This document shows positions 5,003 through 13,505 of a stretch of 52,904 nucleotides of DNA, in pieces. Below the pieces are notes generated by a model. That model did not search any database and was not told the origin of the DNA. It worked only from the letters and a program-made list of their open reading frames with translations. Numbering within the stretch: the first letter of the stretch is position 1; every line of letters starts with the position of its first letter. The position numbers and the translations under genes are program-made. Origin of the DNA: a virus; IMG/VR virus record IMGVR_UViG_3300025585_000055, positions 1 to 52,904 of that record. One strand, written 5' to 3'.

Positions 5003-5653
5003 ATGACGGTGATGATTTTGAACGCAGACCGTGCGGTCCCTATGACAGACGAAGCGCAGAACATTGACCTGCGCGAAAGAATCAGTGCTGCAGCAGCTAC
5101 GCTCGATCTACTGGCCGAAGTTGGCTACGATTTCGACATAAACGACGATGACATTGCTGAAGCCAACGATCTGGCAAAGTCCTTTGCCAAAGACCCCGCA
5201 GCGACCTCCAAAGCAACAACCCACAAACGTGCGTCCAGCCTCGCTCCTGCCACAGTGGCTCTTGTTAAAACAATTTTAGACGAGTTTGGACACGAGATCG
5301 CCGAGAGCTCAAAATCCATACGCAACCTTGTCGTCAACAAATTGATCATTGAATCGGAAAACCCCGATGCCCGGATACGCATAAAAGCCATTGAGATGTT
5401 GGGCAAGATGTCGGATGTCGCGCTGTTCACAGAACGCAGTGAGGTGCTGATAACCCACCAGAGCAGCGATGATCTGAAGAGCAAGCTCAAAGAGAAGTTG
5501 CAGAAGCTGCGAGAAAGCACCACGACGATGGTGCAGAACCACGAAGGCGTGTTTGAAGCAGTCGAGTTCAATGATGTCCCGAAGGTAGAGGCGGAAAGTT
5601 TCCAGTTGGATGAAGCGATGCAGGAGCTGGGGATTGAAGACTACATCAAGTAA
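5003..5653 (+). CDS. terS: Small terminase subunit
   Basis: 216 aa. It should recognise the packaging site and pass concatemeric DNA to the large subunit at the portal. The middle (SIRNLVVNKLIIESENPDAR and the following LGKMSDVALFTERSEV) matches a pattern I know from phage small terminases. The N-terminal half is helical, and the C-terminus is acidic, where these proteins usually contact TerL. The large terminase follows immediately. The ATG at 5003 lacks a good ribosome site; ATGs at 5012 and 5042 are alternatives. It opens the long rightward late block, right after the tandem-repeat region that may hold its binding site. Confidence 0.82.
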   Translation: MTVMILNADRAVPMTDEAQNIDLRERISAAAATLDLLAEVGYDFDINDDDIAEANDLAKSFAKDPAATSKATTHKRASSLAPATVALVKTILDEFGHEIAESSKSIRNLVVNKLIIESENPDARIRIKAIEMLGKMSDVALFTERSEVLITHQSSDDLKSKLKEKLQKLRESTTTMVQNHEGVFEAVEFNDVPKVEAESFQLDEAMQELGIEDYIK

Positions 5654-5654
5654 C

Positions 5655-7226
5655 GTGCGCAGCCTCGACGGCTTGATCGTGGCAAAAGAGCCCGTGCAGT
5701 TCAGCGAAGAAGAGCTGGACTTCCTGCTGGAGAACATTGAGCACTTGGATAACGAAGAGGCCGAGGAGCTGCTGCAGATTACGCAGGTGCTGGAAGAGCG
5801 TGAGTTTGCCCGCAAGTGCCGAGACGATCTGATCGAGTTTTGCAAAGCGATGCAGGAAGGGTACAAGGTCGGTGCACACCACCGGCGTCTCGCCTCTCTT
5901 CTTATGGACTGCGAGAGTGGAGAAAAAGACCGTGTGACGGTGTCGATTGCACCAAGACACGGGAAGAGTCAGATGACGTCCATCTTCTTTGCGGCGTGGT
6001 TCTTGGGCCGTAACCCCAACAAGCAGGTGATGCTGGTGTCTCACACAGCCGATTTGGCTGTGGATTTCGGTCGAAAGGTGCGTAACCTGTTTGATACCCC
6101 CGAGTACCAGAAAATCTTCCCCGGAGTGAGTCTTGCAGTGGACTCAAAGAGCGCCGGCCGCTGGAACACTAATAAAGGAGGCGTGTTCTACGCCACCGGT
6201 GTGGGCTCATCACTGGCCGGGCGAGGTGCTGATCTGCTGATTGTCGACGACCCGCACTCAGAACAAGACATGCTGGCGGGCAACTTCGACTCGCTGGAGA
6301 CGGCGTACAAGTGGTTCTTGATCGGTGCCCGCACTCGTCTGATGCCCGGTGGACGCGTGGTGGTGGTCGCCACCCGCTGGCACAAGTCGGACCTGATAGG
6401 AAAGCTGATCACCGACATGTCAAAGGATGAGGGGGTAGACCAGTACGAAGTTGTGGAGTTTCCCGCCATCCTCAACGAGAACACCGACAAGGAGAAGGCG
6501 CTGTGGCCTGAGTTCTTCGACCTTGAGGCGCTGCGCCGCACCCGCTCGACAATGCCGGCGTACCAGTGGAACGCCCAGTACCAGCAGAACCCGACCGGGG
6601 ACACAAGCTCTATCTGTAAGCGGGAGTGGTGGCGCACATGGCCTGAAGAAGAACCCCCACAGTGCGAGTACCTGATCCAGTGCATCGACGCCGCGGCAGA
6701 ACTCAACAACCGCTCAGACTACACCTCGATCACTACGTGGGGCGTGTTCCTGAACGAAGAGACCGGGCTGCACAACATCATCCTGCTCAACTCAGTGCGT
6801 GCCCGCATGGAGTTCCACCAGCTGAAAGAGCGGGTGCTTGAAGAGTATACTTACTGGGAGCCTGACAGCTGCCTCGTCGAGAAGAAGTCCAGCGGAACGG
6901 CGCTGTATCAAGAACTTCGCCGCATGGGCGTGCCGGTGGGAGAGTACACCCCCCACCGCGGGACTATAAACAACCCGAACAACAAGTACATGCGCCTGAA
7001 CGCAGTGACTGACATGATCAGAGAAGGGCTGGTCTGGGTGCCTCAGACGCGCTGGGCGGAGCAGTTGGTTGAAGAAGTGGCAGAGTTCCCGTATGGTGAC
7101 CACGACGACACCGTGGACACCACGATCATGGCGTTGACAAGATTCAGGCAGGGCGGGTTTGTGCAGCTGTCCACCGACCATAAAGACGAGCCGAGAATGT
7201 TCCGGCGCAGAAACGGATATTATTGA
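5655..7226 (+). CDS. terL: Large terminase subunit (packaging ATPase-nuclease)
   Basis: About 523 aa. N-terminal ATPase: Walker A-like APRHGKSQ near residue 100, Walker B LLIVDDPH, and coupling motif VVVATRWHKSD. C-terminal RNase H-fold nuclease: CIDAAAELNN, then DSCLVEKKSSG and HDDTVDTTIMA, which supply the acidic metal ligands. It pumps DNA into the prohead and cuts it. The start is unclear: GTG 5655 lies just past the small-subunit stop, GTG 5679 gives MAKEPVQF, and ATG 5610 would overlap terS in another frame. None has a strong ribosome site. Translational coupling to terS is likely. Confidence 0.95.
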   Translation: MRSLDGLIVAKEPVQFSEEELDFLLENIEHLDNEEAEELLQITQVLEEREFARKCRDDLIEFCKAMQEGYKVGAHHRRLASLLMDCESGEKDRVTVSIAPRHGKSQMTSIFFAAWFLGRNPNKQVMLVSHTADLAVDFGRKVRNLFDTPEYQKIFPGVSLAVDSKSAGRWNTNKGGVFYATGVGSSLAGRGADLLIVDDPHSEQDMLAGNFDSLETAYKWFLIGARTRLMPGGRVVVVATRWHKSDLIGKLITDMSKDEGVDQYEVVEFPAILNENTDKEKALWPEFFDLEALRRTRSTMPAYQWNAQYQQNPTGDTSSICKREWWRTWPEEEPPQCEYLIQCIDAAAELNNRSDYTSITTWGVFLNEETGLHNIILLNSVRARMEFHQLKERVLEEYTYWEPDSCLVEKKSSGTALYQELRRMGVPVGEYTPHRGTINNPNNKYMRLNAVTDMIREGLVWVPQTRWAEQLVEEVAEFPYGDHDDTVDTTIMALTRFRQGGFVQLSTDHKDEPRMFRRRNGYY

Positions 7227-7237
7227 GGGCCAAGAAA

Positions 7238-9652
7238 ATGGCGATTGAACGCAGCTTGTATGAAATGCCGCAGGGCTTGCCGGAGCAAGAGCTTGAGATT
7301 GAGCTTGAGCTTGATTCGCCAGCGGTGGGCCTCGTTGAGCTGGACGACGGTGGAGTCGAGATTACGTTTGGCGAAGTTGAAGAAGACGTTGAGATGGCTC
7401 CGTTTGACGCAAACCTCGCCGAATACCTCGACGACAGCACACTGCTGACCCTCGCCAACGACTTGGTTGGTTATGTGCAGGCAGACATCAACAGCCGAAA
7501 GGACTGGGCGGATACATTCGTCAAGGGTCTTGAGGTGCTGGGCTTCAAGTACGACGAGCGCACTGATCCGTGGGAAGGCGCGTGTGGTGTGTACTCAACC
7601 GTGCTGGCAGAAGCGGCGATACGATTCCAAGCCGAAGCCATGAGTGAGACATTCCCGGCCGCAGGCCCGGTCAGAACCAAGATCATCGGGGAAGTTACGC
7701 GGGAGAAAGAAGACGCCGCACTGCGTGTCCAAGTGGACATGAACTACGAGCTGACCGATGTGATGATCGAGTACCGCCCAGAGCATGAAAGGATGCTCTA
7801 CACCCTCGGTTTGGCGGGCTCTGCGTTCAAGAAAGTGTATTTTGACCCCAACATCGGACGGCAGGTAGCGATTTTCATACCGCCGGAAGACGTCATCGTG
7901 CCGTACGGTGCCTCAAATATCGAGAGCGCCGAGCGAGTAACGCACGTAATGCGTAAAACCAAGAACGAAATGGTGAAGCTGCAGGCCGCGGGCTTCTACG
8001 CAAACGTCTCACTGGGCGATCCAGTGCCGTACCACACCGACATCGAGGAGAAAAAAGCCGAAGAAGGTGGATATTCTCTGACAGATGACGACAGATATAC
8101 CATTTATGAGATACACGCAGAGCTCGTTATCGACGGAATTGACGCCGAAGACGACGATTCTCCTCAAATTGCCAAGCCTTACGTCGTCACTATCGAGCGC
8201 GGCAACAATAAAGTGCTCTCGATCCGTCGAAATTGGAACCCAGACGACCCTCTGATGCTGAAAAGGCAGCATTTTGTGCACTACGTGTACGTCCCGGGCT
8301 TCGGATTCTATGGTTTGGGCCTGATTCACATCATTGGTGGCTATGCCAAGGCCGGAACTTCGCTGATTCGTCAGCTGGTGGACGCCGGCACGCTGTCAAA
8401 CCTGCCGGGTGGCCTGAAAACTCGTGGTTTGCGCATAAAAGGGGACGATACGCCGATTCCTCCGGGCGAATTCCGCGATGTAGACGTCCCGAGCGGGTCA
8501 ATCCGCGACAATATCATGCCTCTGCCCTACAAAGAGCCGAGCCAGACACTGCTCGCGCTGCTGAACCGGATCACCGAGGAAGGTCGACGTCTGGGGGCGA
8601 TCTCCGACATGAACATCTCCGACATGAGCGCTAATGCGCCAGTCGGAACGACGCTTGCGCTGCTTGAACGCACGTTGAAACCCATGGCTGCAGTGCAGTC
8701 ACGCGTGCACTACGCGATGAAGCAGGAGTTCAAGCTGCTCAAGGCGATCATTGCCGAGTACGCTCCGGACGAATACACATACCTGCCGGACCGAGGGGAG
8801 CCCCGGGCAAAGCGCACCGACTACGAAGTGGTCGACGTCATCCCGGTGAGCGACCCGAACTCCAGCACAATGGCCCAGCGCGTGGTGCAGTACCAAGCGG
8901 TACTGCAGATGTCCCAGACAGCGCCCCAGATTTACGACCTGCCGCAGCTGCATCGCCAGATGATCGAGGTGTTGGGGATCAAGAACGCGGACAAGCTCAT
9001 ACCGACAAAGGACGACATCAAGCCTACGGACCCCGTGAGCGAGAACATGAACGCGCTGGTGGGCAAGCCGATCAAGGCGTTTATCCACCAAGACCACGAC
9101 GCGCACATCGCCACGCACCAGTCATTCATGCAAGACCCGCAGATTGCCGCGTTTATCGGGCAGAACCCCGCCGCCCAGCAGATCATGGGCGCACTGATGG
9201 CGCACATTGCGGAACACATCGCGTTTGCGTACCGACAGCAGGTGGAGAACGCACTGGGAGCGCCGCTGCCGGCACCCAACGCCGAGCTGCCTGAAGAGCT
9301 GGAAGTGAAGTTGGCGAGCATGATTGCGGAAGCTGCGCAGCAGAACACACAGCAGAAACAGGCGCAGGCTGCTCAGCAGGCCGCCGCCCAACAGGCCCAA
9401 GACCCGATCATGCAGATGCAGATGCAAGAACTGCAGATCAAAGTTGCAGAACAGCAGCGCAAAGCCCAGAAAGACCAAGCGGATACTCAGCTTGCCGCGG
9501 CAAGACTGACGCTGGATGCCCAGAAAGCACAGGCCACCTCGACTCTGGAAGCCGCTCGTATCGCAGCAATGACAGACCAAGCTAACGCCAGTCAGGACTT
9601 GGCCGAGGCAAAGGCAATCATGGACCTTACGAAACAAGATAAGAGGGAGTGA
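7238..9652 (+). CDS. Portal protein
   Basis: 804 aa, the usual size for podovirus portals with a C-terminal barrel. It forms the dodecameric ring at one capsid vertex through which DNA is packaged and ejected. Start ATG 7238 follows GAGGG; a TTG-initiated frame at 7223 overlaps terL and is less likely. Portal-like signatures include DINSRKDWADTFVKGL and DPWEGACGVYST near residues 85-130 and RVTHVMRKTKNEM later. The last 120 residues are a Gln/Ala-rich coiled coil (QQKQAQAAQQAAAQQAQ), likely the barrel or inner crown. Its position after terL and before scaffold supports the call. Confidence 0.92.
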   Translation: MAIERSLYEMPQGLPEQELEIELELDSPAVGLVELDDGGVEITFGEVEEDVEMAPFDANLAEYLDDSTLLTLANDLVGYVQADINSRKDWADTFVKGLEVLGFKYDERTDPWEGACGVYSTVLAEAAIRFQAEAMSETFPAAGPVRTKIIGEVTREKEDAALRVQVDMNYELTDVMIEYRPEHERMLYTLGLAGSAFKKVYFDPNIGRQVAIFIPPEDVIVPYGASNIESAERVTHVMRKTKNEMVKLQAAGFYANVSLGDPVPYHTDIEEKKAEEGGYSLTDDDRYTIYEIHAELVIDGIDAEDDDSPQIAKPYVVTIERGNNKVLSIRRNWNPDDPLMLKRQHFVHYVYVPGFGFYGLGLIHIIGGYAKAGTSLIRQLVDAGTLSNLPGGLKTRGLRIKGDDTPIPPGEFRDVDVPSGSIRDNIMPLPYKEPSQTLLALLNRITEEGRRLGAISDMNISDMSANAPVGTTLALLERTLKPMAAVQSRVHYAMKQEFKLLKAIIAEYAPDEYTYLPDRGEPRAKRTDYEVVDVIPVSDPNSSTMAQRVVQYQAVLQMSQTAPQIYDLPQLHRQMIEVLGIKNADKLIPTKDDIKPTDPVSENMNALVGKPIKAFIHQDHDAHIATHQSFMQDPQIAAFIGQNPAAQQIMGALMAHIAEHIAFAYRQQVENALGAPLPAPNAELPEELEVKLASMIAEAAQQNTQQKQAQAAQQAAAQQAQDPIMQMQMQELQIKVAEQQRKAQKDQADTQLAAARLTLDAQKAQATSTLEAARIAAMTDQANASQDLAEAKAIMDLTKQDKRE

Positions 9653-9654
9653 TC

Positions 9655-9852
9655 GTGGCAAAAACCGTCTTTGACGTGCTGGAAGAAAAACTTCTCTTGG
9701 CTCAGCGAGACCAAGAAGCGTTTGTAATGTCTGGAGGGGCAAAAACCTTCGAGGCATACAGAGAAGCGTGCGGGATGATTCGAGGTCTAACCCGTGCCAG
9801 ACAGGAAGTACAAGACCTTGCGAAAAACTTTATGGACCAAGAAGATGACTGA
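9655..9852 (+). CDS. Small conserved phage head-region protein, 65 aa
   Basis: Start GTG 9655 has a GAGGG ribosome site 8 bases upstream; another GTG at 9649 is too close to the site. The protein (MAKTVFDVLEEKLLLAQRDQ ... GGAKTFEAYREACGMIRGLT) is helical and resembles a small protein often found after portal genes. A role in head assembly is inferred from position only. It overlaps the next start by 8 bases. Confidence 0.72.
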   Translation: MAKTVFDVLEEKLLLAQRDQEAFVMSGGAKTFEAYREACGMIRGLTRARQEVQDLAKNFMDQEDD

Positions 9853-10267
9853 AAAAACCGCAGCGATGAAAGAGTTGGAACTGCAGCGACGCAAGAAGAT
9901 AGAGCAAGAGGAGAAAGAAAAAGCCGCCCTTGAGGCAGCGATCCCCAAACCCACCGGGTACCACGTTCTCATTGCACTACCGAACGTCGAAGAGACTTTC
10001 GGCGAGTCGATGCTGTTGAAAGCGGAAAAGACGGTGCGCGAGGAGTACATCCTTTCTACCATCGGGCTGGTTCTCGACATGGGGGATCAAGCCTACAAAG
10101 ACAAAGAGCGGTTCTCTGAAGGCCCGTGGTGTAAGCCGGGGGACTACGTGATGTTCCGAGCCAATACGGGGACGAGATTCAAGATTGGTACGCAGGAGTA
10201 CCGGTTGATGAACGACGACTCCATCCAAGCAATTGTGCCAAACCCGAGAGCCATCTCTCGTGCATGA
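9845..10267 (+). CDS. GroES-like co-chaperonin
   Basis: 140 aa. Residues 1-35 are a charged helix. The rest is a beta-rich GroES-type domain: PTGYHVLIALPNVEETFGES, then TIGLVLDMGDQAYKDK, GPWCKPGDYVMFRANTGT and a C-terminal strand DDSIQAIV. This matches phage Cpn10-like proteins; T4 gp31 and RB49 CocO are functional examples that replace GroES when GroEL folds the capsid protein. Start ATG 9845 overlaps the previous gene; the longer frame to 9794 is unlikely. The site between portal and scaffold fits a role in capsid folding. The extra N-terminal helix is unusual for a plain GroES. Confidence 0.82.
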   Translation: MTEKTAAMKELELQRRKKIEQEEKEKAALEAAIPKPTGYHVLIALPNVEETFGESMLLKAEKTVREEYILSTIGLVLDMGDQAYKDKERFSEGPWCKPGDYVMFRANTGTRFKIGTQEYRLMNDDSIQAIVPNPRAISRA

Positions 10268-10277
10268 GGAATAAACC

Positions 10278-11327
10278 ATGGCGATGCAACAAGTTGAGTT
10301 TGAGTTTCCGGACCCCGATAAGAAAGCCGCGGCGGTTGTGGAGATAGAACAAGAGGAAGAAGACCTGCGGATCGAGGTAGAAGATGCCGTCGGTAGAGAA
10401 ACCATTGGTAAGAAGAAAAAGACACTGAAGGTGGATGATGTCGAGATCGAGGTTGTTGACGACACGCCGCCGGCTGATCGAAACAAAAAACCCTCCGCTC
10501 CGCCGGATGAAGTAACCGACGAAGAGCTGGAAAACTACTCCGACAAGGTCAAGAAGCGCCTGCAGCACTTCAGCAAGGGCTACCACGACGAGCGCCGTGC
10601 CAAAGAACAGGCTCTGCGTGAGCGCGAAGAACTTGAGCGGTACGCCAAAACTCTTATTGAAGAGAACCAGAAGCTCAAAGGTTCAGTGGATAAGGGCCAC
10701 AACGCGCTGTTGGAGTCCGCCAAAAAGCAGGTTCAGATCGAGCTGCAGGCCGCCAAGCAGAAGTACAAGGAAGCGTACGAGGCGGGTGATACGGACGCCA
10801 TCATCGCGGCACAAGAGGGCTTGAACAACGCGCAGATTCGCTTGGACAAGGTGAATAACCTGAAACCACGAGCGGATCAACAGGATACGGAGACTTTACA
10901 ATCTCAACCTGTTAATGTACAACAGCAAAAAGCACCTACTCAGCCCGCCCAACCTCCGCGGGATTTGAAGGCAGAGGCTTGGAGAAACGACAATCCGTGG
11001 TTTGGCAGTGACGACGAGATGACTGCGGCGGCACTTGGCTACCATAGCAAACTGGTTAAAGAGGGTGTAAACCCTCAGTCAGACGAATACTACGAGAAAG
11101 TAAATTCTCGTATGCGACAGTTGTTCCCAGAGAACTTCGATGAAGATGTTGATGATGCACCGGAGCCCAAGAAAGTAAAGAAAGCGTCAACTGTGGTGGC
11201 ACCCGCTACGCGGAGCACTGGCCCTATCAAGGTCAAATTAAGCGAAACACAGATTGCGCTTGCTAAACGAATGGGAGTATCCCTTGCAGACTACGCCAAA
11301 CAGGTTGCGCTATTGAGGAGATCATAA
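10278..11327 (+). CDS. Scaffolding protein
   Basis: 349 aa, start ATG 10278 with GAGGA. Charged and mostly helical. It has an acidic N-terminal 80 residues, a long coiled coil at about 110-200 (RRAKEQALREREELERYA), a Gln/Pro-rich linker, and a basic segment with a C-terminal helix (QIALAKRMGVSLADYAKQVA). Scaffolds guide capsid shell assembly and often use a basic C-terminal helix to contact the shell. The place between portal and major capsid is standard. No protease motif is present. Its stop overlaps the next ATG by one base. Confidence 0.85.
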   Translation: MAMQQVEFEFPDPDKKAAAVVEIEQEEEDLRIEVEDAVGRETIGKKKKTLKVDDVEIEVVDDTPPADRNKKPSAPPDEVTDEELENYSDKVKKRLQHFSKGYHDERRAKEQALREREELERYAKTLIEENQKLKGSVDKGHNALLESAKKQVQIELQAAKQKYKEAYEAGDTDAIIAAQEGLNNAQIRLDKVNNLKPRADQQDTETLQSQPVNVQQQKAPTQPAQPPRDLKAEAWRNDNPWFGSDDEMTAAALGYHSKLVKEGVNPQSDEYYEKVNSRMRQLFPENFDEDVDDAPEPKKVKKASTVVAPATRSTGPIKVKLSETQIALAKRMGVSLADYAKQVALLRRS

Positions 11328-11773
11328 TGGCCGATAACAGACTAGACCGAGAACTGGAAAAACGCGAGCGCACCCCGCGCAAGCAAGCATGGCGCCGCCC
11401 AGAAGTGCTGCCCACTCCGAATCCGGAGCCCGGGTATTCGTTTCATTGGGTCCGCGTAAGTACCAGAGGCCAAGCTGATGCGATCAATGTATCTTCTAAG
11501 CTACGTGAAGGTTGGGAACCCGTGCGCGCAGTAGACCACCCTGAGATTTTCCTGAGCAGCATCGAAAACGAGCGGTTCAAGGACAATATCGTGATTGGTG
11601 GCTTGCTGCTGTGTAAAGCGCCAACTGAGCTGGTCAAGGAACGTAATGACTATTACGCCCACCAGAACCGCTCACAGATGGTCGCTGTGGACAACAACCT
11701 TATGCGAGAAAACGACCCGAGGATGCCTCTCTTCAACGAGAGAAAGACCACGGTTACTTTTGGTAAAGGTTAA
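11327..11773 (+). CDS. Capsid-region conserved hypothetical protein, 148 aa
   Basis: Start ATG 11327 with GAGGAG. The N-terminal 30 residues are basic and Pro-rich (RERTPRKQAWRRPEVLPTPN). A compact domain follows with PGYSFHWVRVSTRG, GWEPVRAVDHPE and IGGLLLCKAPTELV. This layout recurs in other phages between scaffold and capsid. It may be a minor head protein, but the function is not known. Confidence 0.78.
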   Translation: MADNRLDRELEKRERTPRKQAWRRPEVLPTPNPEPGYSFHWVRVSTRGQADAINVSSKLREGWEPVRAVDHPEIFLSSIENERFKDNIVIGGLLLCKAPTELVKERNDYYAHQNRSQMVAVDNNLMRENDPRMPLFNERKTTVTFGKG

Positions 11774-11787
11774 TTTAGGAGTTAATC

Positions 11788-12399
11788 ATGGCTACAACTG
11801 CCGCACCGTACGGGCTTCGTCCCGTTAAGCGCGTAGATGGGATGCCCTACGCAGGGGCCTACTCTACGTTCCTGATTGACCCGGCTGGCTACAACACCAA
11901 CATCTTCTACGGAAGCGTGGTGTACATCAATGCCAACGGGTACGTCAACATTGTCACCGGTACCGGTGCTGATGCAACTACCAACGACTGGCCGACTGGT
12001 TCCACTAGCGCGACAGGTGCTCTCGGCGTATTCGTCGGCTGCAGCTACATCAACGCTCAGGGCCAGCTGATTTTCAGCCAGTACTACCCCTCCGGCACCA
12101 CCGGTGTGGTACAAGCGTTTGTCGTGGATGACCCCATGGTTCTGTTCGCAGCCCAGCTCGATGGTACTGCTACACAGGCCGCCATTGGCGCCAACACGTT
12201 CTTCGCTGCAGCACAAAGCACTTCTACCGGCAGCACTCGTACAGGCAATTCAACCAGTGCGCTTGACGCAACGGTTGTCACTGTGCCCGCTGCGCTGCGT
12301 ATTGTGGCCTTCGTGTCCCCCGTGTCAGATGCGTTCCCGGACGTTCTGGTTAAAATCAACCCCGGTTTCCACAGCATGTCTGTGAACACTGGCATTTAA
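11788..12399 (+). CDS. Putative capsid decoration or minor head protein, 203 aa
   Basis: Start ATG 11788 with AGGAG. The start ATTAAPYGLRPVKRVDG is a common opening for a family of phage structural proteins encoded beside the capsid gene. The protein is beta-rich, Thr/Ala/Gly-rich, nearly free of Lys and almost Cys-free, as expected of a virion surface protein. A strong AAGGAG for the capsid gene follows at once. Decoration is inferred from composition and position. Confidence 0.72.
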   Translation: MATTAAPYGLRPVKRVDGMPYAGAYSTFLIDPAGYNTNIFYGSVVYINANGYVNIVTGTGADATTNDWPTGSTSATGALGVFVGCSYINAQGQLIFSQYYPSGTTGVVQAFVVDDPMVLFAAQLDGTATQAAIGANTFFAAAQSTSTGSTRTGNSTSALDATVVTVPAALRIVAFVSPVSDAFPDVLVKINPGFHSMSVNTGI

Positions 12400-12412
12400 G
12401 GAGTAGGCGAAC

Positions 12413-13327
12413 ATGGCTATTTCACGCGCCCAGCTACTGAAAGAACTCCTGCCGGGGCTTAACGCTCTGTTTGGCATGGAATACGCTCGCTACGGCGAGG
12501 AGCACGCGGAGATTTTCGAGACCGAAAGCTCTGAGCGTTCCTTCGAAGAAGAAACCAAGCTGTCTGGCTTTGGTGCCGCCCCGGTTAAAAACGAAGGCGC
12601 TGCCATTGCGTACGACAACGCACAAGAAGCGTTCACCGCACGCTACACTCACGAAACCATTGCAATGGGCTTCTCCATCACTGAAGAAGCTGTGGAAGAC
12701 AACCTGTATGACAGTCTGTCTACCCGCTACACCAAAGCACTGGCTCGTGCCATGGCGTACACCAAGCAGGTCAAGGCCGCTGCCGTTTTGAACAATGCGT
12801 TCGCCGGCTCTGGTGTGACTTACGGTGACGGTAAAACTCTGTGCGCCACTGACCACCCGCTGGTCTCCGGTGGCACCAACAGCAACACTCCGGCAACTCC
12901 TGCTGACCTGAACGAGACTTCTCTTGAAGCCGCCATCATTCAGATCGCCGCATGGACTGACGAACGTGGCCTGCTGATTGCCGCTAAGGCCCGTAAGCTG
13001 GTTGTGCCTCCGTCGCTGCAGTTCGTAGCAACTCGTTTGCTCGAAACTGAACTGCGCCCGGCAACCGCGGACAACGACATCAACGCTATGCGCTCCATGG
13101 GTAGTATCCCCGGCGGTCACACCGTCAACAACTACCTGACGGACAACAACGCATGGTTCCTGATGACTGACGTTCCGAACGGCCTGAAGCACTTCGTCCG
13201 CACCCCGATGCAGACATCCATGGACGCCGATTTTGACACTGGCAACGCCCGTTACAAGGCACGCGAGCGTTACAGCTTTGGTGTTTCTGACCCGCTTGGT
13301 ATCTTCGGCTCGCCCGGCGCTGCCTAA
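12413..13327 (+). CDS. Major capsid protein (HK97 fold, Mu gpT-like)
   Basis: 304 aa, start ATG 12413 with AAGGAGTAGG. It has the expected pattern of an HK97-type capsid subunit. The N-terminal arm is MAISRAQLLKELLPGLNALF, followed by a charged E-loop (FETESSERSFEEETKLSG), a spine-helix region (YTKALARAMAYTKQ) and a central beta domain with GLLIAAKARKLVVPPSLQFV. The sequence resembles capsid proteins grouped with Mu head subunit gpT. Pro-rich cleavage signals are absent, and no prohead protease lies nearby. A strong terminator follows, typical for this highly expressed gene. Confidence 0.9.
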   Translation: MAISRAQLLKELLPGLNALFGMEYARYGEEHAEIFETESSERSFEEETKLSGFGAAPVKNEGAAIAYDNAQEAFTARYTHETIAMGFSITEEAVEDNLYDSLSTRYTKALARAMAYTKQVKAAAVLNNAFAGSGVTYGDGKTLCATDHPLVSGGTNSNTPATPADLNETSLEAAIIQIAAWTDERGLLIAAKARKLVVPPSLQFVATRLLETELRPATADNDINAMRSMGSIPGGHTVNNYLTDNNAWFLMTDVPNGLKHFVRTPMQTSMDADFDTGNARYKARERYSFGVSDPLGIFGSPGAA

Positions 13328-13332
13328 GCAAA

Positions 13333-13383
13333 TCAACGACTTACGTCGTTACGAAAGGGCCCTTCGGGGCCCTTTTTGTTTTT
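13333..13383 (+). terminator. Rho-independent terminator after the capsid gene
   Basis: AAAGGGCCC-TTCG-GGGCCCTTT followed by TTGTTTTT (13354-13383): a 9-bp stem, UUCG-type loop and T tract. A second small hairpin AACGAC-TTAC-GTCGTT precedes it. Downstream genes need read-through or the promoter at 13387. Confidence 0.9.
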
Positions 13384-13386
13384 GCG

Positions 13387-13415
13387 TTGACACCATACTG
13401 CGCACCTGCTACAAA
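13387..13415 (+). promoter_or_regulatory. sigma70-like promoter after the capsid terminator
   Basis: TTGACA (13387-13392), 17-bp spacer, TACAAA (13410-13415). It begins right after the terminator T tract and faces the structural genes from 13506. About 90 bases of untranslated leader follow, with no clear feature. Confidence 0.6.
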
Positions 13416-13505
13416 GAGGCATCCCCGGACACATTACGCGCTGCAGACCGACCGGGCGGACGACATGCAGACTGAAGCGCACTACTCGCATGTGAGGATT
13501 TTAAA

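Noticed and set aside
4747-5067. 106-residue rightward open frame over the tandem repeats
   Set aside because: The 47-bp repeat shifts frame between copies, there is no ribosome site, and it runs into terS in another frame.
5610-5654. ATG 5610 as start of the large terminase
   Set aside because: It would overlap terS by 44 bases in another frame and its first 15 residues look like shadow translation; GTG 5655 or 5679 is preferred, though not certain.
12434-13336. 300-residue leftward open frame
   Set aside because: Antisense of the major capsid gene, which is certain on context and sequence.
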